A stretch of DNA of 7,669 bases. Source: Anaerolinea sp. GTDB taxonomy: Bacteria > Chloroflexota > Anaerolineae > Anaerolineales > Villigracilaceae. Below, one piece after another: positions 1-5,940 of the stretch. The notes under the pieces are model-generated. The model did no database searches and was not told the origin of the DNA. It saw only the letters and a list, made by a program, of their open reading frames with translations. Both the position numbers and the translations under genes were made by a program. Every line of letters begins with the position of its first letter. The stretch's first letter is position 1. The DNA is taken from the NCBI GenBank assembly GCA_020720965.1, contig DYNS01000136.1:1-7669 (forward strand), read 5' to 3'.

Positions 1-210
1 CCGTCTCTCGCTGATGTAACTATTATTCCACTATTTTTGTGACTATTACACATAAAATAAGTAAATTTGCCCTAAAAAATTGGTATCTTGACAGAATTTT
101 CAAATCCTTAACTTGTAACCGATAGTTTTACTCCGTTAATTACAACTGCTGCAAAACGGTACTTTGCGTATAAATTCTAGTGACAGTACTTTCTAATCTT
201 CATCTTCTCC
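1..210. other. AT-rich non-coding stretch at window edge
   Basis: This stretch is strongly AT-rich, in sharp contrast to the GC-rich genes beside it. All three forward frames are closed within the first 45 bases or so, and I see no convincing gene, tRNA or hairpin terminator. A TTGACA hexamer lies at 88-93 and a TATAAA-like hexamer at 169-174, but they are not spaced as a pair and the downstream gene is on the other strand. It is the 3' flank of the leftward operon, yet no U-tract hairpin that would end that transcript is visible. It could be a spacer before the next gene or part of a transferred segment. Confidence 0.5.
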
Positions 211-1542
211 CTACGTTATCCCCTGCACGGAGGAGGGCTTTTTGGGGAAGATGGTCTCGGTGAGCAGGCGGGCTTCGTCTGTTTCCCAGTAGCAATCGGC
301 GTAGGATTGTTTCAGTTCTTCCAGGCTGCGGTAGCCAAAAAGGAGTTGCAACACCGTCAGGTCGGGGAGCCCTACCTGACCCATGTCGTTGGGTTGGGGT
401 TTGTAGGCGGAGGCGTCGGTCAGGTTGCCGTTTTCAAAGGTCAGTTGCACCCCGGTTTGGTAGAGGTTCAGGCGCAGGGTTCCGCTGTAATGGGGGATGA
501 GCGATTCTTGCAGGCGTTTTTCCAGCGCGGGGGCGATGTGGCGCAGGAAGCCTGGCAGGTCTGGCACGCGCACATACCAGGCATAGGTCTGGCGGATGCG
601 GGGCAGTTTTTCCTTCCAGACTTCGTACACGGGGTGGGAGGAACCATGCCAAAAGGCGACTGCGCTTTTTTGTTCCGGTGGCTGCGAATCGCGCAGGGCG
701 TATTCCCGGCTGGTTTGCAGGGCGTAGCGGGCAACCGAGGGGGCGACTGCCAGCCAAGACACTCCGGCTTTGAGTTCAAATTCGTAAAGCGGAATGCCCC
801 AATCCCAGTTGTACCAGGGGTGGCAGAGATAGCCGACCGGCTCGCCTTGCGGGGTTTGGATGACCCGGTATTCGTTGCGGATGACGCTGCGCGAGCTTTT
901 GCCTTCCAATTCGTAACGCCAGATTTCCTCGGTGCGCTGGGCTTGCAGCATTTGGCGGGCGGCGGCGCGGGCGTAGGTGGCGCTCAGGAAGGGGATGTCG
1001 GCTTGGGTGGCAGGGCGGATTTGGTAGGGTTCGGTTTCGCCCTCTTTGAGCGTGGGAAATAGGGGGGTGAAGCCCACCCTTCCGCCGCTCAGTTCCAAGC
1101 CCATTTCGTAGCCGAAGCGCTTGTAGTAGTGCGGGATGCCGGTAATAGCCTGCACCATCTCGCCGCGTGCCGCGCTTTGGCGGTGGATTTCGTCCATTTG
1201 GGCTTGTATCAGGCGCAGATGCCGGTACTCTGGCAGGGTTCCGACCAGTTCCGGGCGACCTACGCCAAAGGGGATGCCCTCGTAGAGCCAGGTTTGGGGG
1301 ATGATGTTTAGGGATGAGACAATTCTGCCGGTGGCATCTTCTTCTACGATGGTGAAGTCTTGTGGCTGAAAGGTGGGGTGCGGACGGGTGAGCAGGTCGC
1401 CTGTCCAGGCGGCGAGGCGCTCGTCTGGTTTATCCCAGCCTTCATCACTGTGGATGCGGCTGTTGAAATCTGCCAGTTTTTCGGCATCTTGGGGGGTGGC
1501 GCGGCGCAGGGTGAGTCCGTTGCCGAGGGTGGGTGCGGTCAT
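211..1542 (-). CDS. Eis-like multidomain GNAT N-acetyltransferase
   Basis: A 443-residue protein resembling the Eis type of acetyltransferase: an N-terminal GNAT domain (about residues 8-150), a middle region that may be a second GNAT-like fold (about 173-320) and a C-terminal SCP2-like domain (about 330-435). Family members move acetyl from acetyl-CoA to amines; mycobacterial Eis acetylates aminoglycosides. The length fits the family (about 400-450). Visible marks are the PHYYKRFGYE segment (137-146), typical of GNAT motif B, and an LFGYRSLEEL segment (401-410) in the C-terminal domain. The usual R-x-x-G acetyl-CoA loop reads RHLRLI at 107-112, with Arg where Gly is expected, so binding may be altered. 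The start is the ATG at 1542-1540, preceded by AGGAGA ten bases upstream, and overlaps the stop of the HAD gene as ATGA. It is the last gene of the leftward operon. GNAT membership is firm; the substrate is unknown. Confidence 0.85.
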   Translation of the reverse strand: MTAPTLGNGLTLRRATPQDAEKLADFNSRIHSDEGWDKPDERLAAWTGDLLTRPHPTFQPQDFTIVEEDATGRIVSSLNIIPQTWLYEGIPFGVGRPELVGTLPEYRHLRLIQAQMDEIHRQSAARGEMVQAITGIPHYYKRFGYEMGLELSGGRVGFTPLFPTLKEGETEPYQIRPATQADIPFLSATYARAAARQMLQAQRTEEIWRYELEGKSSRSVIRNEYRVIQTPQGEPVGYLCHPWYNWDWGIPLYEFELKAGVSWLAVAPSVARYALQTSREYALRDSQPPEQKSAVAFWHGSSHPVYEVWKEKLPRIRQTYAWYVRVPDLPGFLRHIAPALEKRLQESLIPHYSGTLRLNLYQTGVQLTFENGNLTDASAYKPQPNDMGQVGLPDLTVLQLLFGYRSLEELKQSYADCYWETDEARLLTETIFPKKPSSVQGIT

Positions 1543-2147
1543 TGCTGGAGTATCTCCTGAACCTCCGCCATTGCCTGGGCAGGGTTCTGAAAGTGGACGG
1601 CATGAAAACCGAGGGCGCGGGCTGCCTGGATGTTTTCGATGAAGTCATCGACGAAGATGGATTCTTCGGGGCGGGCGTGGAGGGCGGCGAGGGCGTGCCG
1701 GTAAATGCCGGCGTTGGGCTTGGCAATGTGGACTTCCGCCGAGATGGTGAGGTGCTCGAAGGCATCTTCAAATTTTTGGGTGCGTATCCAGGGGCGCAGA
1801 CCGTCCCAGGCGTTGCTGATGAGCCCGGTTTTGTATTGGGTGCGGGCTTGGCGCAAAAAGGCGATGATGTCCCAATCGATGCTATCTCCGCCGAAGAATT
1901 GGGCGTGAATGCGCTCGCGCTCTTCGGTTGGCACGCCCAACTGACGGGCTACCTGCATCCAAAGGGTTTGCTCGGTCACTTCGCCAACCGAGGCGCGGGC
2001 GGCTACGCTGTAAGGTCCGCCGCCAAAGACCACGCCCTCCATTTGGGCGTAAGTCATGCCAAATTGGGCGGCGAGCTGGGTGCGAGGCTCTTTGTTTTCG
2101 GTGCGGACGATGACTCCGCCGAGGTCAAAGTACAGGGTGGTTATCAT
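1539..2147 (-). CDS. HAD-superfamily hydrolase (subfamily IA, YihX-like)
   Basis: A 202-residue cytoplasmic phosphatase-type HAD protein. All four motifs are visible: motif I YFDLGGVIV with nucleophile Asp8, motif II LISNAW with Ser111, motif III with Lys143 in HIAKP, and motif IV FVDD with Asp167/Asp168. Residue 10 is Gly instead of the usual second Asp. This DxG form also occurs in YihX-type sugar phosphatases, so activity is plausible, and the length matches that group. The start chosen is the ATG at 2147-2145: motif I begins within ten residues of it, and the upstream open frame only shadows the zinc-ribbon gene. That gene's stop lies one base upstream (TGACATG) and the ribosome site is weak (GGAAA), so translation is probably coupled. 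The 3' end overlaps the Eis-like gene by four bases. The substrate cannot be predicted. Confidence 0.9.
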   Translation of the reverse strand: MITTLYFDLGGVIVRTENKEPRTQLAAQFGMTYAQMEGVVFGGGPYSVAARASVGEVTEQTLWMQVARQLGVPTEERERIHAQFFGGDSIDWDIIAFLRQARTQYKTGLISNAWDGLRPWIRTQKFEDAFEHLTISAEVHIAKPNAGIYRHALAALHARPEESIFVDDFIENIQAARALGFHAVHFQNPAQAMAEVQEILQQ

Positions 2148-2148
2148 G

Positions 2149-2343
2149 TCAGTTTTCCAGCATTTTTTTGTAAAGCGGGTTGAGGGCAAACTGCTTTTTG
2201 CTAATTTTGGTGGTCTTGCGGCACTTGGGGCAGTGTGCGTCATAATGAGCGCCGGGCGTGCTGCGGAAGAGTTCTGCCATTTGGGCGATTTGTTCTTTGC
2301 CCAGGGCATAAGGGGTGGCGCAGGAAGAGCATTTAATTTGCAT
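2149..2343 (-). CDS. Small zinc-ribbon protein, two CxxC knuckles
   Basis: A 64-residue protein with CSSC (Cys5, Cys8) and CPKC (Cys38, Cys41) about 29 residues apart, a typical treble-clef or zinc-ribbon arrangement binding one Zn2+. The C-terminus is lysine-rich (KKQ...YKK), which would suit nucleic-acid contact, but no known family is recognised. The start chosen is the ATG at 2343-2341 because GGAGAAA lies at an ideal distance upstream; a TTG 12 bases further up is an alternative that would include the Shine-Dalgarno bases in the coding region. It sits between the two-domain GNAT (about 60 bases upstream, separated by a hairpin) and the HAD gene (one base downstream), so it is probably co-translated with the hydrolase. 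The function is unknown. Confidence 0.8.
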   Translation of the reverse strand: MQIKCSSCATPYALGKEQIAQMAELFRSTPGAHYDAHCPKCRKTTKISKKQFALNPLYKKMLEN

Positions 2344-2347
2344 GGGT

Positions 2348-2353
2348 TTCTCC
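2348..2353 (-). promoter_or_regulatory. Ribosome binding site of the zinc-ribbon gene
   Basis: On the minus strand TTGGAGAAACCC precedes the ATG at 2343, with GGAG six bases from the start codon. This site decides the ATG over the upstream TTG at 2355. Its presence just after the hairpin shows the gene has its own initiation site and does not depend on coupling to the gene upstream. Confidence 0.6.
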
Positions 2354-2367
2354 AAAAGAAGGTATTT

Positions 2368-2397
2368 CCCCCGCCTCCCAAGTTTGGGAGGCGGGGG
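2368..2397 (-). repeat. Perfect GC-rich intergenic hairpin (14-bp arms)
   Basis: Arms 2368-2381 and 2384-2397 are perfectly complementary (CCCCCGCCTCCCAA and its reverse complement). A realistic fold is a 12-bp stem with loop AAGTTT or its complement. It fills the gap between the two-domain GNAT and the zinc-ribbon gene. Neither side carries a T-tract (AAATACC follows on the minus strand), so it is not a standard intrinsic terminator. It may protect the 3' end of the upstream transcript, dampen expression of downstream genes, or be a copy of a REP-like palindrome. The neighbouring bases on the plus strand extend into a G-tract run. Confidence 0.75.
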
Positions 2398-2406
2398 TGG
2401 GGTGGG

Positions 2407-3426
2407 TTACAGCGTTTGGGTGCTGATTTCTTTTCCGGGGCGCAGTTCTTTCTCAAAATTGTCAAATTGACGGGCGGGGTGCATTCCGGCTTTTTCGTAC
2501 AGGCGGGTTGCGCCTGTCAGGCTGCTGGCATCCACGCCCAATGCCGCGCCCTGCTTGCCGAGGGCGGCAAAGGCGGCAAAGGAGGTGCGTAGCAGGGCTT
2601 CGGCAATGCCTCGCCTGCGCCATTCCCGGCGCACGCCCAGTTCGTTTACAAAGCCCAACTCCGGTTTTTCGTACCCATCCCGGCGACAGAGGCAGATGCC
2701 TGCCATCTCATCCCCGTCCATTGCCACGAACCACAGGTTCGGGTCGTAGAGCGGGTCGCCCAAAAAATGATGGCGGAAGGAGGTCATCTCCTCTTCAAAG
2801 GGGCGTTCCACAAAGCCGTAATGGTCGCGGAAGGAATCTACCATCGTCTGCACAACGGCTTCCAGTTCCGTTTCCGGGTTGTAGGAGCGGATGGTGATGC
2901 CCTGCGGGGCGGGCGGAACCTGAGGCGGCTCCTGAAAGACGACTTCCATGCGGTAAAAAGAGCGAGTGTATTGGAAACCGTGCGCTTCCACCAGGCTGCG
3001 GCGTTTTGTATCCAGCGAGACAAAGCCCACGCGCGGGGCAAAACGTACACCATCGGGGACGCGCTCCAGGGCGAGGGCAGCGCGGGCTTCACCCCAGGCG
3101 AGCAGGATTTCTTCCAATCCCTGCCATTCGTAGCGGGGGTGAACTGCCATCCACACCCAGGGGTGAACGGGGGGCGTGCCGGTGTCCCACACTTCCACAT
3201 AGCCTGCCAGGTCGCCGTTGGGGGCAAACACCAGCCGGGCGTTGGTTTGGGGGTTAAATTTGGGGTCTTGCCAGTCGTTGCGCAAAATTTCCGGGTCGGC
3301 AATATCCAGGTCGCCGCTAAGGTGCTGGGAGGCGGTGTTGAAGAGTTCAAAGCAGATTTGCACGTCGTCCAGGCTGAGGGGGCGGGCAGTAAAACCCGCG
3401 GGGAGGGGGTTAAGTTCTGGGGTCAT
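2407..3426 (-). CDS. Tandem two-domain GNAT acetyltransferase
   Basis: A 339-residue protein with two GNAT domains, about residues 10-165 and 175-325, joined by a proline-rich linker near 166-175 (PPQVPPAP). The arrangement and length resemble two-domain enzymes such as MshD, in which the C-terminal domain is the catalytic one. The C-terminal domain has a canonical acetyl-CoA loop RRRGIA (270-275) and a good motif B ending LYEKAGM (309-315). The equivalent N-terminal loop reads EWQGLE (100-105), with Glu replacing both the leading Arg/Gln and the last Gly, so this half is probably structural. The start is the ATG at 3426-3424, with AAGAAGG upstream and a four-base ATGA overlap with the MFS stop; the longer open frame upstream is MFS shadow. 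The substrate is unknown; I do not claim mycothiol synthesis. Confidence 0.88.
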   Translation of the reverse strand: MTPELNPLPAGFTARPLSLDDVQICFELFNTASQHLSGDLDIADPEILRNDWQDPKFNPQTNARLVFAPNGDLAGYVEVWDTGTPPVHPWVWMAVHPRYEWQGLEEILLAWGEARAALALERVPDGVRFAPRVGFVSLDTKRRSLVEAHGFQYTRSFYRMEVVFQEPPQVPPAPQGITIRSYNPETELEAVVQTMVDSFRDHYGFVERPFEEEMTSFRHHFLGDPLYDPNLWFVAMDGDEMAGICLCRRDGYEKPELGFVNELGVRREWRRRGIAEALLRTSFAAFAALGKQGAALGVDASSLTGATRLYEKAGMHPARQFDNFEKELRPGKEISTQTL

Positions 3427-4673
3427 AGGGTACCTTCTTCTTGGGGTTGCGGCTCCAGTTTGAACTTGAGCCAAACGGGGATAACGGAAAGGAGGGAGAC
3501 AAGCGCCGTCACGGCAAAGGGGAATTGGGGCGAGACGCTTTCCCATAGCCAGCCGCCGATGAGTGGCGCGGGCAGGGAGACAATGCCCAGGCTTGTGCTG
3601 AACAGCCCAAAGGCGGTGCCGCGCAGGTTCTTTGGCACGGCTTTACTGATGAGAGATTGATAGGCGGGCGTTACCAGCGCCACGCCCGTGCCCGCCAACG
3701 CCCATCCGCTGGCGTACAGCCAAAAGGGACTGGCAGGCGGGATGATGGCTATCATGCCGATGGCGATGGACATTAGCACGAAACCCAGGGCAATGCCCAC
3801 GCGCTCGCTGGTTTTATCTGCCAGCCAGCCGCCGGGAATCATAAAAGCCATCATAAACAAGCCAAAGATGCCATTGCTCCAACCAATTTGTTCAAAGTTC
3901 ATTTGGGCAATATCTGCCATGTATAAGCCCATAAAGTTGAAGGACATGGCGAAGGAGATGTCGCGCACTCCATCGGTCAGCAAAATCCAGGTGATGACTC
4001 CACCGGAGAAAATAAGCCCGAACATGGTTGTCAGGTTCTGACGCAGGGCAGCCAGCGTAAAGGGCGTGCGCGAATGCGCCTCCTGCGGTTCGTGTTGCGC
4101 CGCCCGGCTTGCCATCCCCAGGCGGATGATGGTCGCCGCCAGGTACAGCGCGGCGGAGACGAGCAGCATGGTCTTGAAGTTGAAGTTCTGCACCAGCCAC
4201 CCGCCCAGGGGCGGACCCAGCACGGAGACAACCCCGAACAGGGTTTGGGTAACGCCAAAAACGCGGGCGCGGTTGTGTTCGGAGGAGTTTTCGGCAATGA
4301 AGGCATCAAAACTTGGTCCCACCAAAGACCTGCCCGCCGCGCCAAAGATGCTGGAAGTCAGCACCCAACCCCAGGAGGTGGAAAGCACCAAAACCGTCTG
4401 CCCCACCATGCCAAAGACGCTGCCCAGCGCAATGGCTTTCAGCCGTCCCAGCGAGTCAGACATCCAGCCGCCCAAAATTTGCAGCAGCAGAGGCGCAACG
4501 CTTGCCAGGGTAAAAAACAAACCAATCTGCCCCACGCTTGCGCCCAACTCTTGCAGGTAAAGCGATTCGAGGGGTCCGTACATGCTCCCGCCCAGGTTGG
4601 CGAGAATCATGGCGAACATAAAAAGCAAAAGCAAAGGGGTTAGCAGGTTTTCTTTTTTAGGGGTTGTATCCAT
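3423..4673 (-). CDS. MFS transporter, 12 TM, efflux type
   Basis: A 416-residue integral membrane protein with about twelve hydrophobic helices; the first spans residues 11-31 and the last about 385-405. The MFS motif A is clear between helices 2 and 3 (GGWMSDSLGRLKA, 68-80), and its echo GGWLADKTSERVG lies in the second half. Helix 5 carries GVTQTLFGVVSVLGPPLGGW, which resembles the motif C found in drug/H+ antiporters, so export of a small molecule driven by the proton gradient is the likeliest role. The length is normal for the family. The start chosen is the ATG at 4673-4671, with AGGAAAG upstream and the preceding GNAT stop one base away; an in-frame ATG at 4730 would overlap that gene deeply. 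The 3' end overlaps the two-domain GNAT by four bases. The transported substrate is not predictable. Confidence 0.92.
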   Translation of the reverse strand: MDTTPKKENLLTPLLLLFMFAMILANLGGSMYGPLESLYLQELGASVGQIGLFFTLASVAPLLLQILGGWMSDSLGRLKAIALGSVFGMVGQTVLVLSTSWGWVLTSSIFGAAGRSLVGPSFDAFIAENSSEHNRARVFGVTQTLFGVVSVLGPPLGGWLVQNFNFKTMLLVSAALYLAATIIRLGMASRAAQHEPQEAHSRTPFTLAALRQNLTTMFGLIFSGGVITWILLTDGVRDISFAMSFNFMGLYMADIAQMNFEQIGWSNGIFGLFMMAFMIPGGWLADKTSERVGIALGFVLMSIAIGMIAIIPPASPFWLYASGWALAGTGVALVTPAYQSLISKAVPKNLRGTAFGLFSTSLGIVSLPAPLIGGWLWESVSPQFPFAVTALVSLLSVIPVWLKFKLEPQPQEEGTL

Positions 4674-4674
4674 T

Positions 4675-5250
4675 TCACTTTCCTTCTGGTGCGCCGCCAA
4701 ATTGCGCCAGCCATTCTTCGCCCAAAACACCCATCAGCAGGGCATCGGTGCGCTCGTTGTTGCGCCAAATCATCTCGCGCATCCGACCTTCGTGCTTAAA
4801 ACCGGCTTTCTTATAGGCGCGGATGGCGCGAAGATTGTAACCAAACACCATCAGCGAGACGCGATGCAAGCCCAACTCGGTAAAGGCAAAACGCAGCACC
4901 AAAGACATTGCCTCGCTACCATAGCCCCTGCCCCAATATTCCCTCTCGCCGACCCCAATGCCCACAAAAGCATCGCCGTGCGGGGTCATGCCGCTTAAAT
5001 CCACAAAGCCAATCAGGTTGTCTCCCTCCAGGGTACGGATGCCGAACATCCGCACAGGGGGCGGGTCTTTTTCCAATTCTTTTTCCAGCCACTCTTTGGT
5101 GCGCTTGGGCGAAAACAGCCGCGCCGGAGCCATATCCAACAAGCGCCCATACTCGCTATCCTGCCACCAACGAGAAAAATTCTCGGCGTAGGTTTCCGGC
5201 TCCTCGGCGCTCAGACGCACCAGTCTTCCGGTAAAAATATCGTTATTCAT
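4675..5250 (-). CDS. GNAT acetyltransferase, RimJ/RimL type (second copy)
   Basis: A 191-residue single-domain GNAT of the RimJ/RimL group, which acetylates protein N-termini, spermidine or drugs. The acetyl-CoA loop is WGRGYG (106-111), the common Y-W-G-R/K-G-Y-G variant of the group, followed by SEAMSLVLRFAFTELGLHRV (112-131). Motif B ends AIRAYKKAGF (142-151). The start ATG at 5250-5248 has GGAG eight bases upstream. It overlaps the preceding GNAT by eight bases, and its stop lies one base before the MFS start. It is clearly paralogous to that preceding gene, sharing GYGS-x-AM and an LHRV block, which suggests an old tandem duplication. The substrate is unknown. Confidence 0.92.
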   Translation of the reverse strand: MNNDIFTGRLVRLSAEEPETYAENFSRWWQDSEYGRLLDMAPARLFSPKRTKEWLEKELEKDPPPVRMFGIRTLEGDNLIGFVDLSGMTPHGDAFVGIGVGEREYWGRGYGSEAMSLVLRFAFTELGLHRVSLMVFGYNLRAIRAYKKAGFKHEGRMREMIWRNNERTDALLMGVLGEEWLAQFGGAPEGK

Positions 5251-5812
5251 GGTTTGCGCTCCATTCCGCGTTCAACAGCCCAAAAGAAAGGTCGTCCCAG
5301 TGTTTGCCATCCCGCAAATACACTTCGCGGCGGCAAACCTCTTGCCGAAAGCCAAATTTTTGGGCAAGGGCAATGCCGGGGAGATTGTAAGAAGGAAGCG
5401 AAACCGCCACCCGGTGAAGATTTAACTCCCGAAAAGCAATCCGCAGCAACAAGCCCATCGCATCCGACCCGTAGCCTTTGCCCTGCTCCGAGGGGGCAAT
5501 TGCCAACTCCAGGTTGCCAATCTGAGAAGCCCACAAAATCCAATAGATTTTGCCCCAACCCAGCAGGGTATTGCCTTCGCGTGGGCGAATGTGAAAATAA
5601 TACAAGGTATCGCCCTCGTCCATTTCTTTTTCCACTTTCTCCAGGCGTTTCTTCACATCCCAAACTGAAAGCGGGCGGGCAACTTCCTCTCCCAAAGAGC
5701 GCAGCAAAGCCGCATCTTTCGTCCAGGCAGCGAGAGCGGCGGGGTCGCTCTCCAGTTCGATTCGAGTCAGGCGGGTGCGTTCACCCAGGTACAGAGATTG
5801 GTTCAGGTTCAT
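5243..5812 (-). CDS. GNAT acetyltransferase, RimJ/RimL type (first operon gene)
   Basis: A 189-residue single-domain GNAT and the first full gene after the leader. The acetyl-CoA loop is a textbook QGKGYG (110-115, Q-x-x-G-x-G), followed by SDAMGLLLRIAFRELNLHRV (116-135); motif B ends GIALAQKFGF (146-155). The start ATG at 5812-5810 has GGAG four bases upstream, a slightly short spacing. The U-tract of terminator T2 ends 13 bases before the start codon, so transcription can hardly begin between them and expression probably depends on read-through. Its 3' end overlaps the next GNAT by eight bases. Acetylation of an antibiotic, polyamine or protein N-terminus are all possible; I cannot choose from sequence. 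Confidence 0.92.
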   Translation of the reverse strand: MNLNQSLYLGERTRLTRIELESDPAALAAWTKDAALLRSLGEEVARPLSVWDVKKRLEKVEKEMDEGDTLYYFHIRPREGNTLLGWGKIYWILWASQIGNLELAIAPSEQGKGYGSDAMGLLLRIAFRELNLHRVAVSLPSYNLPGIALAQKFGFRQEVCRREVYLRDGKHWDDLSFGLLNAEWSANHE

Positions 5813-5825
5813 AGGTCTCCAGGGT

Positions 5826-5865
5826 AAAAAATAAAAAACCGGTCACAAGCCGCGCCTGTAACCGG
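5826..5865 (-). terminator. Intrinsic terminator / attenuator T2
   Basis: On the minus strand a nine-pair stem (5857-5865 with 5839-5847, CCGGTTACA against TGTGACCGG) encloses a nine-base loop and is followed by TTTTTTATTTTTTA. One pair is G-U in the minus-sense RNA but would be C-A in the plus-sense RNA, so the structure fits leftward transcription. It ends 13 bases before the first GNAT start codon, which makes it an attenuator for the operon as much as a terminator for the leader. Confidence 0.88.
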
Positions 5866-5892
5866 GAAAAGGGCAATAAAAAAGCCACAGGC
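5854..5892 (-). promoter_or_regulatory. Predicted anti-T2 helix
   Basis: In the minus-sense RNA GCCUGUGGCU (5892-5883), which includes the 3' arm of T1, can pair with GGUUACAGGC (5863-5854), which includes most of the 5' arm of T2. This gives ten contiguous pairs, three of them G-U, with a core GCCUGU/ACAGGC of six Watson-Crick pairs. It excludes both T1 and T2, so T2 could be disarmed only when T1 has not formed. This was found by reading; no folding energy was computed. Confidence 0.45.
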
Positions 5893-5910
5893 ATTGGGTG
5901 CGCTGTGGCT
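5877..5910 (-). terminator. Intrinsic terminator / attenuator T1
   Basis: On the minus strand AGCCACAG (5910-5903) and CTGTGGCT (5890-5883) form a perfect eight-pair stem, possibly extended by GCA/TGC past a one-base bulge. It is followed at once by TTTTTTATT. It starts 22 bases after the stop codon of the leader peptide. Placement between a short translated leader and the operon, together with the second terminator downstream, indicates attenuation. Confidence 0.88.
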
Positions 5911-5940
5911 GAAGTGACATCTTGCGTGTAACTTACCAGC
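5908..5940 (-). promoter_or_regulatory. Predicted anti-T1 hairpin overlapping the peptide stop codon
   Basis: In the minus-sense RNA GCUG-GU-AAGU-U-ACA (5940-5927) can pair with UGU-C-ACUU-CAGC (5919-5908): eleven pairs, one two-base bulge, one mismatch and loop CGCAAGA. The left arm begins in the last two sense codons of the leader peptide and spans its stop codon. The right arm takes three bases of the T1 5' arm. A ribosome finishing the peptide would melt it and favour T1, and one held upstream would leave it free to form. The overlap with T1 is small, so the competition may be weak. Confidence 0.4.

Noticed and set aside
88..119. Promoter from TTGACA at 88-93
   Set aside because: No acceptable -10 lies 16-18 bases downstream, and there is no plus-strand gene after it in the window.
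307..1062. Long plus-strand open frame opposite the Eis-like gene
   Set aside because: It is a shadow of the GC-rich minus-strand gene, with Gly/Ala/Val-rich composition and no family features. Similar plus-strand frames at 1533-2183 and 2767-3660 are rejected for the same reason.
2148..2465. Longer 5' extension of the HAD gene (about 106 extra residues)
   Set aside because: The extension lies out of frame over the zinc-ribbon gene and the palindrome, has no ribosome site and is low-complexity Pro/Lys-rich; HAD motif I begins within ten residues of the ATG at 2147.
3427..3546. 40-residue upstream extension of the two-domain GNAT
   Set aside because: It lies over the 3' end of the MFS gene in another frame. 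The ATG at 3426 has a ribosome site and the ATGA overlap typical of this operon.
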